Shown one piece after another: positions 43,723 to 51,928 of a stretch of DNA of 64,000 nucleotides. This stretch comes from CAWBUW01 sp963792075 (GTDB lineage Bacteria; Chloroflexota; Anaerolineae; Anaerolineales; UBA4823), in assembly GCA_963792075.1 (NCBI GenBank), contig CAWBUW010000012.1, positions 310,001 to 374,000 on the forward strand, in the 5' to 3' direction. Numbering within the stretch: the first letter of the stretch is position 1; each line of letters opens with the position of its first letter. The translations under genes and the position numbers were made by a program. Under the pieces are notes generated by a model that was given only the letters and a program-made list of their open reading frames with translations, did not search any database and was not told the DNA's origin.

Positions 43723-45402
43723 TTAGATCCAGGTCGGCTCGGCGTAGATCCCAAAGGTGCTTTTCATCACCCCAATAATCTCGCCCAGGGTAGCATAAGC
43801 ACGCACGGCTTCCAGGATAAAAGGCATGGTGTTCTCGGTGCCCTGGCAGGCGAGGCGCAGCCGGTCGAGTGCCTGGCCAACACGCCCTCCATCGCGGCTC
43901 TGGCGCACTTCTTCCAGGCGGGAGATCTGCCGCTGGTATCCTTGCGGGTCCATCTCCAGGATGGGGATGGTGGGCGGTTTGCTTTCGGCATAAGCATTAA
44001 CCCCCACGATCTTGCGCTTGCCGGTGTCAATCTCTCTCTGATAGCGGTAAGCCGCTTCCGAAATCTCACTTTGGAAAAACCCCTTTTCGATCGCGGGCAA
44101 CATCCCACCGAGGTCCTCAATGCGGCGAAAATACTCATACGCCTGGGCTTCGATACGGTTGGTTTGGGCTTCGACGAAGAAGGAACCAGCCAGGGGGTCA
44201 ATGGTATTCGCCACACCGGACTCTTCAGCAATAACCTGTTGGGTGCGCAGAGCGACCGTTACCGCGTGCTCAGAGGGCAGCGCCAGGGCTTCATCCATGC
44301 TGTTGGTATGGAGCGATTGGGTGCCTCCTAAGACCGCAGCCAACGCCTGGAGCGCAACGCGTACGACGTTGTTCTCGGGCTGCTGGGCAGTGAGTGAAAC
44401 ACCCGCGGTTTGGGTATGGAAGCGCAGCAGCCAGGAGCGCGGGTTCTTGGCGCCAAAAGTCTCCCGCATCTCGTGCGCCCAGATACGCCGGGCAGCGCGG
44501 TATTTTGCGATCTCTTCGAAGAAATCGTTATGCGCGTTGAAGAAGAAGGATAGTCGCGGAGCAAAATCATCAATTTCCAGGCCGCGCTGCAGGGCCCAAC
44601 GCACGTACTCCAGACCGTCCGCCAGCGTGAACGCCAGCTCCTGTGCCGCGGTCGCGCCGGCTTCACGGATGTGATAACCGGAAATGCTGATGGTGTTCCA
44701 CTGCGGAACGGTGTGCGCGCCATATTCAATTGTATCCACCACCAGGCGCATGGATGGCTCGGGAGGAAAAATGTATTCTTTTTGGGCGATGTACTCTTTG
44801 AGGATATCATTCTGCGTGGTGCCACGCAGTTGGTCGGGACGCACCCCCTGTTTTTCAGCCGCAGCGATATACATGGCCCAGATCACCGCAGCAGGAGAGT
44901 TGATCGTCATGCTGGTAGATACTTTATCCAGCGGGATGCCTGCGAGCAGGATTTCCATGTCCCGCAGCGAGGAGACAGCCACGCCGCACTTGCCAAACTC
45001 ACCGGTGGCTGCGGGAGCATCTGAATCGTAGCCCATCAGCGTTGCCAGATCATAAGCGATCGAAAGTCCGGTCTGGCCCTGCTCCAGTAAGTACTTGAAG
45101 CGGGCATTCGTCTCTTCCGCAGTTCCGAAACCGGCGAACATGCGCATGGTCCACAACTTGGAACGGTGCAGCGTAGGGTGCACGCCGCGGGTATAGGGAT
45201 ACTCGCCTGGCAGCCCCAGGTCACGCAGGTAATCCATGCCAGCAACATCCAGTGGGGTATACAGGCGTTCAACAGGCTCAGATGAAGTCGTGATGAATTG
45301 ATCCTGCCGTTCTGGCAGGCTGGAAAGGGCGCGCTGGAGCGAGCCAGCCTCCCAGTTTTCAACCGCCTGGCGCAGTTCTTCCATTTTTTGGGGGTCGTAC
45401 AT
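43723..45402 (-). CDS. Methylmalonyl-CoA mutase, catalytic large subunit
   Basis: Interconverts succinyl-CoA and (R)-methylmalonyl-CoA by radical rearrangement. 559 residues, the TIM-barrel part without the B12 domain. Motifs: YTRGVHPTLHRSKLWTMRMFAGFGTAEETNARFKYLL (split here by position: residues about 90-126), GLSIAYDLATLMGYDSD, STSMTINSPA, RGTTQNDILKEYIAQ, ISISGYHIREAGATAAQELAF and RFHTQTAGVSLTAQQPENNVVRVALQALAAVLGGTQSLHTN in pieces. The partner cobalamin subunit is at 29136-29543. Confidence 0.95.
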   Translation of the reverse strand: MYDPQKMEELRQAVENWEAGSLQRALSSLPERQDQFITTSSEPVERLYTPLDVAGMDYLRDLGLPGEYPYTRGVHPTLHRSKLWTMRMFAGFGTAEETNARFKYLLEQGQTGLSIAYDLATLMGYDSDAPAATGEFGKCGVAVSSLRDMEILLAGIPLDKVSTSMTINSPAAVIWAMYIAAAEKQGVRPDQLRGTTQNDILKEYIAQKEYIFPPEPSMRLVVDTIEYGAHTVPQWNTISISGYHIREAGATAAQELAFTLADGLEYVRWALQRGLEIDDFAPRLSFFFNAHNDFFEEIAKYRAARRIWAHEMRETFGAKNPRSWLLRFHTQTAGVSLTAQQPENNVVRVALQALAAVLGGTQSLHTNSMDEALALPSEHAVTVALRTQQVIAEESGVANTIDPLAGSFFVEAQTNRIEAQAYEYFRRIEDLGGMLPAIEKGFFQSEISEAAYRYQREIDTGKRKIVGVNAYAESKPPTIPILEMDPQGYQRQISRLEEVRQSRDGGRVGQALDRLRLACQGTENTMPFILEAVRAYATLGEIIGVMKSTFGIYAEPTWI

Positions 45403-45490
45403 GCTGTTTTCTCCTCAGAGCACACGATAAATATCAGACTTCTTCACATTCGGATTATAGCACGCACAGCGGTAGTTCCGGAAAAATAAA

Positions 45491-45518
45491 TTTGGGGTGC
45501 AGCGTGCTGCACCCCAAA
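45491..45518. repeat. 28-bp palindrome upstream of tRNA-Glu
   Basis: TTTGGGGTGCAGC and GCTGCACCCCAAA are exact inverse complements separated by GT. Small relative of the GC-apex palindromes seen elsewhere in the window. It lies between the mutase start and the tRNA-Glu promoter, with no U-tract on either side. Confidence 0.6.
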
Positions 45519-45532
45519 CATCTCCGAAACAT

Positions 45533-45561
45533 TTGACGAACCTGTCAGGTGATGATAAAAT
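45533..45561 (+). promoter_or_regulatory. Promoter of tRNA-Glu
   Basis: TTGACG (45533-45538), a 17-base spacer and TAAAAT (45556-45561), almost the same boxes as the tRNA promoter at 3400. Confidence 0.82.
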
Positions 45562-45584
45562 CCATCCGCTCAAGGCCCGAAGAC

Positions 45585-45657
45585 GCCCCCATCGTCTAGA
45601 GGCCCAGGACGGAGCCCTCTCAAGGCTCAAACTGGGGTTCGAATCCCCATGGGGGCA
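45585..45657 (+). tRNA. tRNA-Glu (CTC)
   Basis: The acceptor GCCCCCA pairs with TGGGGGC, discriminator A. The anticodon stem GAGCC/GGCTC holds loop CTCTCAA with anticodon CTC at 45619-45621, and the T-arm is CTGGGGTTCGAATCCCCA-like. CCA is not encoded. Stands alone with its own promoter and terminator. Confidence 0.96.
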
Positions 45658-45661
45658 CACA

Positions 45662-45693
45662 AAAAATCGCCGGATTGACCGGCGATTTTTCTA
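45662..45693 (+). terminator. Terminator of tRNA-Glu
   Basis: A 12-bp stem AAAAATCGCCGG / CCGGCGATTTTT with loop ATTGA, starting five bases after the tRNA and ending in a T-run. Confidence 0.9.
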
Positions 45694-45873
45694 TCTAAAA
45701 ATAAAAAGGGCAGCCCCCACTGACTGCCCATTCACCAATGCTCCACCCCTTGAGTCCATTGGCCAGTTCCTCCAGCTCAATTGTCATTCACATTTATAAC
45801 GCTTCGCTCGCATATTCTGAATGGGCAGGTGTTTGCAGGGAATAGGCATTTGTACTGTTTTGGCTCGCAGCCG

Positions 45874-45902
45874 TTGCCATGTGTCCAGAATTAAGGTATT
45901 CT
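45874..45902 (+). promoter_or_regulatory. Promoter of the ComA-like regulator (leaderless)
   Basis: TTGCCA (45874-45879), a 17-base spacer and TATTCT (45897-45902). The -10 box ends six bases before the ATG at 45909, so the predicted transcript starts at or next to the start codon. Confidence 0.6.
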
Positions 45903-45908
45903 TGACAC

Positions 45909-46610
45909 ATGGAACCCAAAATCCGCCTCGCTATCCTGGATGATCACCCGGCGATTATCGACGGGTACCTTTACCGGCTGAACAAAGAGATCGATATTGA
46001 AGTAGTGGCCACCGGCTTCTACGGCGACGAGTTGGAACCCATGCTGGAGCAGCATACAGTGGACATGCTGCTCCTCGACATCCACGTGGCCACCAGTTGC
46101 GAAAACCCCAACCCTTATCCGATCCTGTTCGTCATCCCGCGCTTATTGCAGCAATATCCGCGTCTGGCGATCCTGGTGATCTCCATGCACGCCCAGCGCA
46201 CTATGATCCGCGCGGTGATGGAGGCCGGTTCCAGTGGTTACGTGCTCAAAGATGATGTGACTTCGATCCAACAGCTCGCTTCCGTAGTGCGCACCGTGGC
46301 CGGCGGGGGCATCCATCTCAGCGGGCGCGCTTATGAGCTGCTGAAGAAACGCCCCGCCGATGACTTGGAGGGCCTGTCTGCTCGGCAGGTGGAGGCACTT
46401 TCCCTCTGCGCCGCCTACCCGGATGCAAGCACGGCGGAGCTGGCACAGAAGATGAATATCACAAGCTCGACCCTGCGCAACCTGCTCTCCGGGGCTTATC
46501 TCAAGCTGGATGTGCGCACGCGGGCGGCGGCGCTCGCCAAAGCCCGCCAGATGGGCCTGGACTTGGGCGGGCCTTCAGCCGCCAACCCGCAGGTCTACGG
46601 CGGGAGTTAG
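45909..46610 (+). CDS. NarL/ComA-type response regulator
   Basis: A 233-residue two-component regulator. The receiver domain (1-125) has the acidic pair DD11-12, phospho-acceptor D57 (MLLLDIHV), S92 (ILVISMH) and K114 (GYVLKDD). The LuxR/GerE-type helix-turn-helix spans about 150-215 (LSARQVEALSLCAAYPDASTAELAQKMNITSSTLRNLLSGAYLKL), somewhat divergent from the classic signature. The gene converges on the isoprenyl-synthase fragment with a 4-base stop overlap and lies near the ComP-like kinase at 47505. These together resemble ComA of a ComQXPA system; partnership is inferred from proximity. Confidence 0.9.
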   Translation: MEPKIRLAILDDHPAIIDGYLYRLNKEIDIEVVATGFYGDELEPMLEQHTVDMLLLDIHVATSCENPNPYPILFVIPRLLQQYPRLAILVISMHAQRTMIRAVMEAGSSGYVLKDDVTSIQQLASVVRTVAGGGIHLSGRAYELLKKRPADDLEGLSARQVEALSLCAAYPDASTAELAQKMNITSSTLRNLLSGAYLKLDVRTRAAALAKARQMGLDLGGPSAANPQVYGGS

Positions 46611-47158
46611 ACTGGCGCAGCCATCCCGAGGCGGTCGAACAGGTCCTGGATAGGGCGGATGGTAGCAGAAAACAGGGTCTGCACAGCCGCGGCATTTTGC
46701 AAGGACAGGGCGACCAACATTTGCTGGGACTGATGGTAGCGGCACAGGATCTGGTCGATGCCATAGCTCAGCGCGCCGCTGCGGATCAGGATCGCCTGAG
46801 CTTCCTGCAAATGGGCGGGGTTGTCAATCTCCTGGCACAACTCGATAAAATGTTCCCGCTCAGGATGCTCGACCAGTTGGGCAAACAAGATGGGCAGCGA
46901 GGGGCGTTTTAGCCTCCAATCTGGACTGGCAGGGATCGCCAGAGCGTCATTCAAATCATCGTGGATCTGGATTATCTCGCCATACAAATAGCCCAATTCC
47001 ATCATCTGATTCGCCACTGCGATAGAAGCGTTTCCCATGACGGCACCGAGATAAAAAGCTGTGCCAAAGAACGGCGAGCTTTTCGTGCGCACAACTTGCC
47101 AGTAAAATGCATCATCTAGTACCTCCTGCGTATCCAGGTTTTGACCGTAGGCAGTGCC
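46607..47158 (-). pseudogene. ComQ-like isoprenyl synthase, C-terminal half only
   Basis: An open frame of about 183 codons that begins directly after the TGA of the upstream ComX-like ORF, in the same frame, with no good start codon (first GTG at 47092). It reads GTAYGQNLDTQEVLDDAFYWQVV, then RTKSSPFFGTAFYLGAVMGN and YGEIIQIHDDLND. These match the GQxxDL helix, the KTSxLF-type segment and the second Asp-rich motif (DDxxD) of trans-isoprenyl diphosphate synthases. The N-terminal half with the first DDxxD motif is missing, so on its own it should not be catalytic. ComQ in Bacillus is such an enzyme, used to prenylate a Trp of ComX. Either a decayed gene or a remnant whose function is supplied elsewhere. 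Confidence 0.8.
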
Positions 47159-47314
47159 TCAGGCCGTTTCAGTGTGCCAAGGATCCCATACCAAACCTTT
47201 TGTGCTTGCTTGAATGATCGCCAAAGGAACGCTGGCAATCACCAAGAGGGGAGAAATTTCTTTTTCATTCGTAGCAGCGATGATGCAGTTGTAAAAGTCT
47301 TGCATCGTCAACAT
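47159..47314 (-). CDS. ComX-like pheromone precursor candidate (51 aa)
   Basis: A small gene with a strong ribosome site: AGGAGG (47321-47326, minus strand), six bases, ATG at 47314. The 51-residue product has MLTMQDFYNCIIAATNEKEI at the N-terminus, a hydrophobic middle (SPLLVIASVPLAIIQAS) and the tail TKGLVWDPWHTETA. Bacillus ComX precursors are about 55-73 residues, often begin near M-Q-D, and carry one Trp close to the C-terminus that ComQ prenylates; W43 and W46 here are candidates. It sits upstream of the ComQ-like fragment and divergent from a ComP-like kinase. Identity is inferred from size, tail and neighbours; no sequence search was possible. Confidence 0.55.
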   Translation of the reverse strand: MLTMQDFYNCIIAATNEKEISPLLVIASVPLAIIQASTKGLVWDPWHTETA

Positions 47315-47504
47315 AAAAAACCTCCTGAATTGTGTAGGAAAAACTCAAGGATTATTGGAGCGCATCAGGGCTAATCAGTGTTGATTTACGAATTGGGTAC
47401 AAAACTTCAGTATTTTTCTGACCTGGTTATTCCGTTTCCTGCGGGTTAGGCGGTATAATCGCCACAATTCCTCCCCTTCGACTCCTTGAAGGACTATTGA
47501 AACG

Positions 47505-49769
47505 ATGAAACGCCCTGTAAAAATCCCAACGACTTTACACAAACTGGTTCCCTGGCTGGTGCTGGTTTTCTTGTTGGCCTCCACCTATGCCCGTTTCTTC
47601 GTCGCGCCCTATCCAGGTTTTCTTTTCTCCCCTATGGGCTACATAGATGGAGATTACGCGAATTCCAATCCGCAAGGTACTTTGCAATTGGGTGACAAGA
47701 TTTTACAAATTGGCGAGTTGACCTGGGAAAAATACATGTCCGATGTGCGCCAGACATTTTTTGCCGGTGCCCGTCCTGGCGATACGGTCCTGGTGCGGGT
47801 GGAGCGAGACGGCCAGCCGGTTGATGTGCTGTGGCACTACCCGGGCTTTAATGTTCCCGAATTTCTCGATCGGTTAGAGGGTCAGTGGTGGATGGGGTTT
47901 GTCTTCTGGTTATTCGGCACTCTGGCCTTCCTTTCACTGCGGCCGAAAGACCGCACCTGGCAGTTGATGATCGCGGCGTACTACCTGACAGCCATCTGGT
48001 TGATGGCCGGGACACTTTCTGCCTGGGCGATCTGGCACAGCGCGGTGATCATGCGTATGGTAACCTGGTTATATATGCCCGTTTACCTGCACCTGCACTG
48101 GATATTTCCCAAGCCTCTGGGGGTCCTGCCGCGCCGCCTGGGGCAGTTCGTTTACGGGCTGGCCGGGCTGATGGCAATCTTCGAATGGTTCCAGTTACTG
48201 CCCACCCCCACTTATTTCCTTGCCTTCTTCATCACCTTCCTGGGCAGCCTGGGGCTACTGCTGGCGCATGCCGTCCGCCAGCCCGGAGAGCGCCGCAGGA
48301 TCGGCCTGCTGGTGGTTTTGATCGGCGCTGGTATCCTGCCCTCCCTGCTGATGGCTGCAAGTGGAGCCCTGGGAAATCTTGAACGAGCGTACTTAATCGC
48401 CATGTTTGGGTTGCCGATCATCCCGGCGGCTTACCTTTATGTTGCCTTCCAGCGCAGGCTGAGGGGCTGGGAGTTGCGCGCCAACCGGGCGATCGTGTTC
48501 TTCCTATTCGTCATCCTGTTGATCATCATATCCGTGGTAGCCATGTTTGTCTTCAATGCACTTTCTTTGGCACCTCAGGATCTTCTGGTAGTCAGTTTCA
48601 TCCTCACGATATTGATTGGCTTGGGCACAGCGCGTTTTTACTCAGATTTTCAGAGCTGGGTGGAGGCTTCCCTGTTGAAGATCCCCCTGGTGACTTCCCG
48701 ATTGACAGAAATCTACGCCGAACGGATCACCATGAGCCTGGAAATCTCCCAGTTGGTGCAATTGCTCGAAGTTGAAATCCTGCCCAGCCTGCTCGTGCGC
48801 CAGTCCGCCTTGCTGCGCCTTGACGAGCAGCAGCACAATGCGATAATTTACACCGCCAGGCTGGCAGAGGCGGATACACTGCCTCTTGCCAATGACCGGG
48901 TTTTGCTTGCTGAATCCGGGGTGTACCGTCCCATCTACGCAGAGGAAGAGCCCGGCCGGCCCTGGCCCTGGGTGCGCCTGGCGCTGCCGCTTCGCCTGGG
49001 GGACCAGCTCATGGGCCTGTGGTTGTTGGGCCGGCGCGATCCGGATGATTACTATGCCCAGAACGAAATCGAGATGCTCAAATCCCTGGCCAACCAGACG
49101 GCAGTTGCCCTGAGCAATATCCTGCAAACGGAACGCTTGCAGAGCCTGTACCAGGCCAATGTGGGGCGCGAGGAAGCCGAGCGCAGCCGCCTGGCGCGTG
49201 AGCTGCATGATGATGTGCTGGGGCAGATGGCACTGCTGGCGATGAGCACCTCCGGGCAGGGCCCCAACGAGCGCTTTGACCAGGCTTACCAATCTGCTAC
49301 CGAGCATGTGCGCCAGGTGATAAACCAACTGCGCCCCGCGATGTTGAACTATGGCCTGCATGCCGCCCTGGGTGAGCTGATCGATGATGTGCTGGAACTC
49401 GCATCAGAGGAGGTGGACATCCGCCTGGAGGTGCCTCCTAGCGACTGCCACTACCCTCTGGAAGTGGAAGCCTACCTCTACCGCATCGTGCAGCAGGCCT
49501 GCCAGAATGCAGTCCAGCATGGAAAACCGCACTGCATCCGCATCACCGGCCAGTTGGATGCCGCTCAAATCAATTTGAGCATTGAAGATGATGGGGTTGG
49601 CTTTGCCGCCGGTGAAGCACTCGACCTGGCAGAGATGCTGGCGCAAAAGCATTTTGGCCTGGCCGGCATGTACGAGCGCGCCGCCGCCATTGGTGCCCGC
49701 CTCACCATCCAGTCCGCTCCTCTAGGTGGCGCCCAGGTGAAAGTAGAATGGAACGGCAGCACGGTATGA
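47505..49769 (+). CDS. ComP-like sensor histidine kinase with PDZ domain and multiple TM helices
   Basis: A 754-residue membrane kinase. TM1 about 14-30; an extracytoplasmic PDZ-like domain 40-112 (GTLQLGDKILQIGELTWEKY, ARPGDTVLVRVERDGQPV); then eight or nine helices between 128 and 375. A GAF-like cytoplasmic domain spans 410-545. The HisKA_3 helix has H568 in RSRLARELHDDVLGQMALLA, and a HATPase domain has YRIVQQACQNAVQHG (N box), EDDGVGF (695-700) and FGLAGMYERAAAIG. This order (TM, PDZ-like, TM bundle, HisKA_3/HATPase) is that of Bacillus ComP. Divergent from the ComX-like ORF, with TATAAT at 47454-47459 and GAAGGA upstream. Confidence 0.9.
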   Translation: MKRPVKIPTTLHKLVPWLVLVFLLASTYARFFVAPYPGFLFSPMGYIDGDYANSNPQGTLQLGDKILQIGELTWEKYMSDVRQTFFAGARPGDTVLVRVERDGQPVDVLWHYPGFNVPEFLDRLEGQWWMGFVFWLFGTLAFLSLRPKDRTWQLMIAAYYLTAIWLMAGTLSAWAIWHSAVIMRMVTWLYMPVYLHLHWIFPKPLGVLPRRLGQFVYGLAGLMAIFEWFQLLPTPTYFLAFFITFLGSLGLLLAHAVRQPGERRRIGLLVVLIGAGILPSLLMAASGALGNLERAYLIAMFGLPIIPAAYLYVAFQRRLRGWELRANRAIVFFLFVILLIIISVVAMFVFNALSLAPQDLLVVSFILTILIGLGTARFYSDFQSWVEASLLKIPLVTSRLTEIYAERITMSLEISQLVQLLEVEILPSLLVRQSALLRLDEQQHNAIIYTARLAEADTLPLANDRVLLAESGVYRPIYAEEEPGRPWPWVRLALPLRLGDQLMGLWLLGRRDPDDYYAQNEIEMLKSLANQTAVALSNILQTERLQSLYQANVGREEAERSRLARELHDDVLGQMALLAMSTSGQGPNERFDQAYQSATEHVRQVINQLRPAMLNYGLHAALGELIDDVLELASEEVDIRLEVPPSDCHYPLEVEAYLYRIVQQACQNAVQHGKPHCIRITGQLDAAQINLSIEDDGVGFAAGEALDLAEMLAQKHFGLAGMYERAAAIGARLTIQSAPLGGAQVKVEWNGSTV

Positions 49770-50072
49770 GGGGAATATAGGGTTGTTAACGTTCAGTGGG
49801 ACGGCATCAGGCGTTGGAGAATAAGGAAATATTTCCGCTGTATTGTGCAGGTCGATCGCACTCGACATATTGATATCCTACCGCTCAATTTGTTCAATCT
49901 ATTCAGTACCCTGAAACGCAGGTTGAAATTAGAGCAAGAAGCGCTCCAACTGAACGACCCTCTTGCCCGGCTTTAATCGGTTTGTTGGGAGTTGCCGTGA
50001 CAGAGGGCTTTTCACTGTTATAATTGCCGCGGCATTGCCTGGTTTTTATTATCCCCTGCCAGAATTTATTTA
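49770..50072. other. 303-base gap after the ComP-like kinase
   Basis: No gene is supported. The kinase frame stays open after its TGA as far as 49976 (ending STLKRRLKLEQEALQLNDPLARL), but it has no start codon or ribosome site and matches no family I know. The promoter of the next gene lies at its right end. Confidence 0.4.
49997..50024 (+). promoter_or_regulatory. Promoter of the SLC13-type transporter
   Basis: GTGACA (49997-50002), a 16-base spacer and a perfect TATAAT (50019-50024), about 48 bases before the ATG. Confidence 0.65.
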
Positions 50073-51920
50073 ATGGATATCCTCTCATTTTCAAAATGGT
50101 TCGTTCTCCTGGTGGTCACCATCCCTCTTGTGTTGGTCATCCGGGGGAATTTACGCATGGATCTCGCTGCTCTGCTCATGGCAGGGGGATTGGGCCTGGC
50201 GCAGTTCTTCGGGCTGCAGGTGCTAGGAACCGCCGGACAAACCCAAGAGGCTATCAAAGCCATCTCTGGTTTTGGGCAGCCCGTAGTGATTACGCTCGTG
50301 AGCCTGTTCATCCTGACGCGTGCCCTGGAAAAAAGCGGCGTGACCCGTTTGATCGCCAGGGCCCTTCTCAAGCTCGGTGGTTCTTCTGAAACCCGCCTGA
50401 TCGCCCTGCTGGCTGCTACCACTGCTTTTCTTTCCTTGTTTATGAATAACCTGGCAGCCGGGGCTCTGCTCCTGCCCAGCGCCATGGAAATTTCCCACCG
50501 CACGCGGATCAAACCCAGTAAGCTGCTCATACCGGTTGCCTACGGCAGTCTGCTAGGGGGCTCGGCCACTTATTTCACTACCGCCAATATTATCGTTAGC
50601 GATCTTCTGCGTATTGCTCAGCCGCCTCAAGCCCCACTCCACATATTTGATTTCACGCCGGTGGGCGGGCTGATTGCAATTGCAGGCATTCTATTCATGG
50701 CCTTCTTTGGGAAACGACTGCTGCCTGACCATGAGCCGTTGGCTGAACAAAGCATGGCGCGTATGACCGGCAGTGAGCTGGAAGATGTTTACCAGATCGG
50801 GGAACGATTATGGGAAGCTCGAGTTTTGCCCGCATCGCCGCTCTCCGGGAAGACACTGGCCCAAACTGAGATTGGAACAAAACTGGGCGTTGAGGTAATG
50901 GCCATCTGGCGAGACAGGCAGGCCATTTTCACCCCTTCCCCAAATCAATGCATCCTGACAGGGGATATCCTGCTGTTCGTTGGCCGAGAAGACAAGATCC
51001 GCCTGCTGAATGAACAAGGCTTAAAAGTCAATCCCAGGAATAACAACGGTCACATCAGCCAATTGGGGGTATCCTTGATCGAGGTCATTCTATCGCCGCA
51101 TTCCAAGGCCTTTGGGCACACTCTGAAAGAGCTGGATTTTCGCAAGCATTTCGGTTTTACTGTGGTGGCCCTGCACCGGCTGGACCGAAACTACCGCACG
51201 AACGTGGGCGATATTCCTCTCGCTCCCGGCGACGCGCTGCTGCTTGCCGGAGATCGCCAGCGGATGCGCTCCCTGAACAACAATCCCGATTTTATTATTC
51301 TCCAGCCTAACCTGAGCGATCAGCCGCTCGATCGTAAGCAGGCTTTGCTGGCTGGTGGGACCATCCTGGCCGCTATCCTCGCTTCAATCATGGGTCTTCC
51401 GGTATACCTGGCAGTCCTGTTTGGCGCCATCCTCGTTGTGCTGAGCGGAGTGATCCGGATGGACGATGCTTATCAAGCCATCGAATGGCAGGCAGTCTTT
51501 CTGATAGCCGGGATGTTTGCCGTCAGCCTGGCTATGGTAGAAACCGGCCTGGCAGCCACCATTGGCGACTTGATGGTCCAAATCTCTACACCCTTTGGGC
51601 CTCTGGGCCTGGCTGCTGGCGCCTACTTGCTCACGGCGCTCCTGACCCAATTGATGGGCGGCCAGGTGACCGCCCTGATCACCGGTCCGGTAGCCATCAG
51701 CGCTGCGATTCACATGGGCGTGAACCCCCAGGCTGTGGCGGTAGCGACGGCGATCGGGTGCTCGGCGTCCTTTCTTACTCCCTTCGCTCATCCGGTCAAC
51801 ATCTTGATGATCGCTCCGGCCAACTATGAATTGCGAGATTTTTTCAACATCGGCTGGCGGCTGACTTTCCTCAGCTTTTTCATGCTTCTGGTCGGGCTGG
51901 TGCTGTTCTGGCGCTTATAA
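50073..51920 (+). CDS. SLC13/ArsB-like permease with two RCK_C domains
   Basis: A 615-residue ion transporter. TM helices fill about 5-215, including the family hairpin FLSLFMNNLAAGALLLPSAMEISHRT and the GSLLGGSATYFTTANIIVSD substrate site. Two RCK_C (TrkA-C) cytosolic domains follow, about 245-320 (RVLPASPLSGKTLAQTEIGTKLGVEVMAIWRD) and 330-410 (VILSPHSKAFGHTLKELDFRKHFGFTVVALHR). A second TM half has VFLIAGMFAVSLAMVETG and GCSASFLTPFAHPVNILM. Members carry sulfate, dicarboxylates or other anions; RCK domains suggest gating by nucleotide or ligand. Substrate unknown. Confidence 0.92.
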   Translation: MDILSFSKWFVLLVVTIPLVLVIRGNLRMDLAALLMAGGLGLAQFFGLQVLGTAGQTQEAIKAISGFGQPVVITLVSLFILTRALEKSGVTRLIARALLKLGGSSETRLIALLAATTAFLSLFMNNLAAGALLLPSAMEISHRTRIKPSKLLIPVAYGSLLGGSATYFTTANIIVSDLLRIAQPPQAPLHIFDFTPVGGLIAIAGILFMAFFGKRLLPDHEPLAEQSMARMTGSELEDVYQIGERLWEARVLPASPLSGKTLAQTEIGTKLGVEVMAIWRDRQAIFTPSPNQCILTGDILLFVGREDKIRLLNEQGLKVNPRNNNGHISQLGVSLIEVILSPHSKAFGHTLKELDFRKHFGFTVVALHRLDRNYRTNVGDIPLAPGDALLLAGDRQRMRSLNNNPDFIILQPNLSDQPLDRKQALLAGGTILAAILASIMGLPVYLAVLFGAILVVLSGVIRMDDAYQAIEWQAVFLIAGMFAVSLAMVETGLAATIGDLMVQISTPFGPLGLAAGAYLLTALLTQLMGGQVTALITGPVAISAAIHMGVNPQAVAVATAIGCSASFLTPFAHPVNILMIAPANYELRDFFNIGWRLTFLSFFMLLVGLVLFWRL

Positions 51921-51928
51921 TTGTCACA

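Noticed and set aside
47091..47130. AGGAGG seven bases before ATGATG inside the ComQ-like fragment
   Set aside because: The ATG is out of frame with the synthase and opens only a short meaningless peptide; the AGGAGG encodes Gln-Glu in the conserved region.
49770..49976. Separate small gene after the ComP-like kinase
   Set aside because: No start codon, ribosome site or recognisable similarity supports it as an independent gene.
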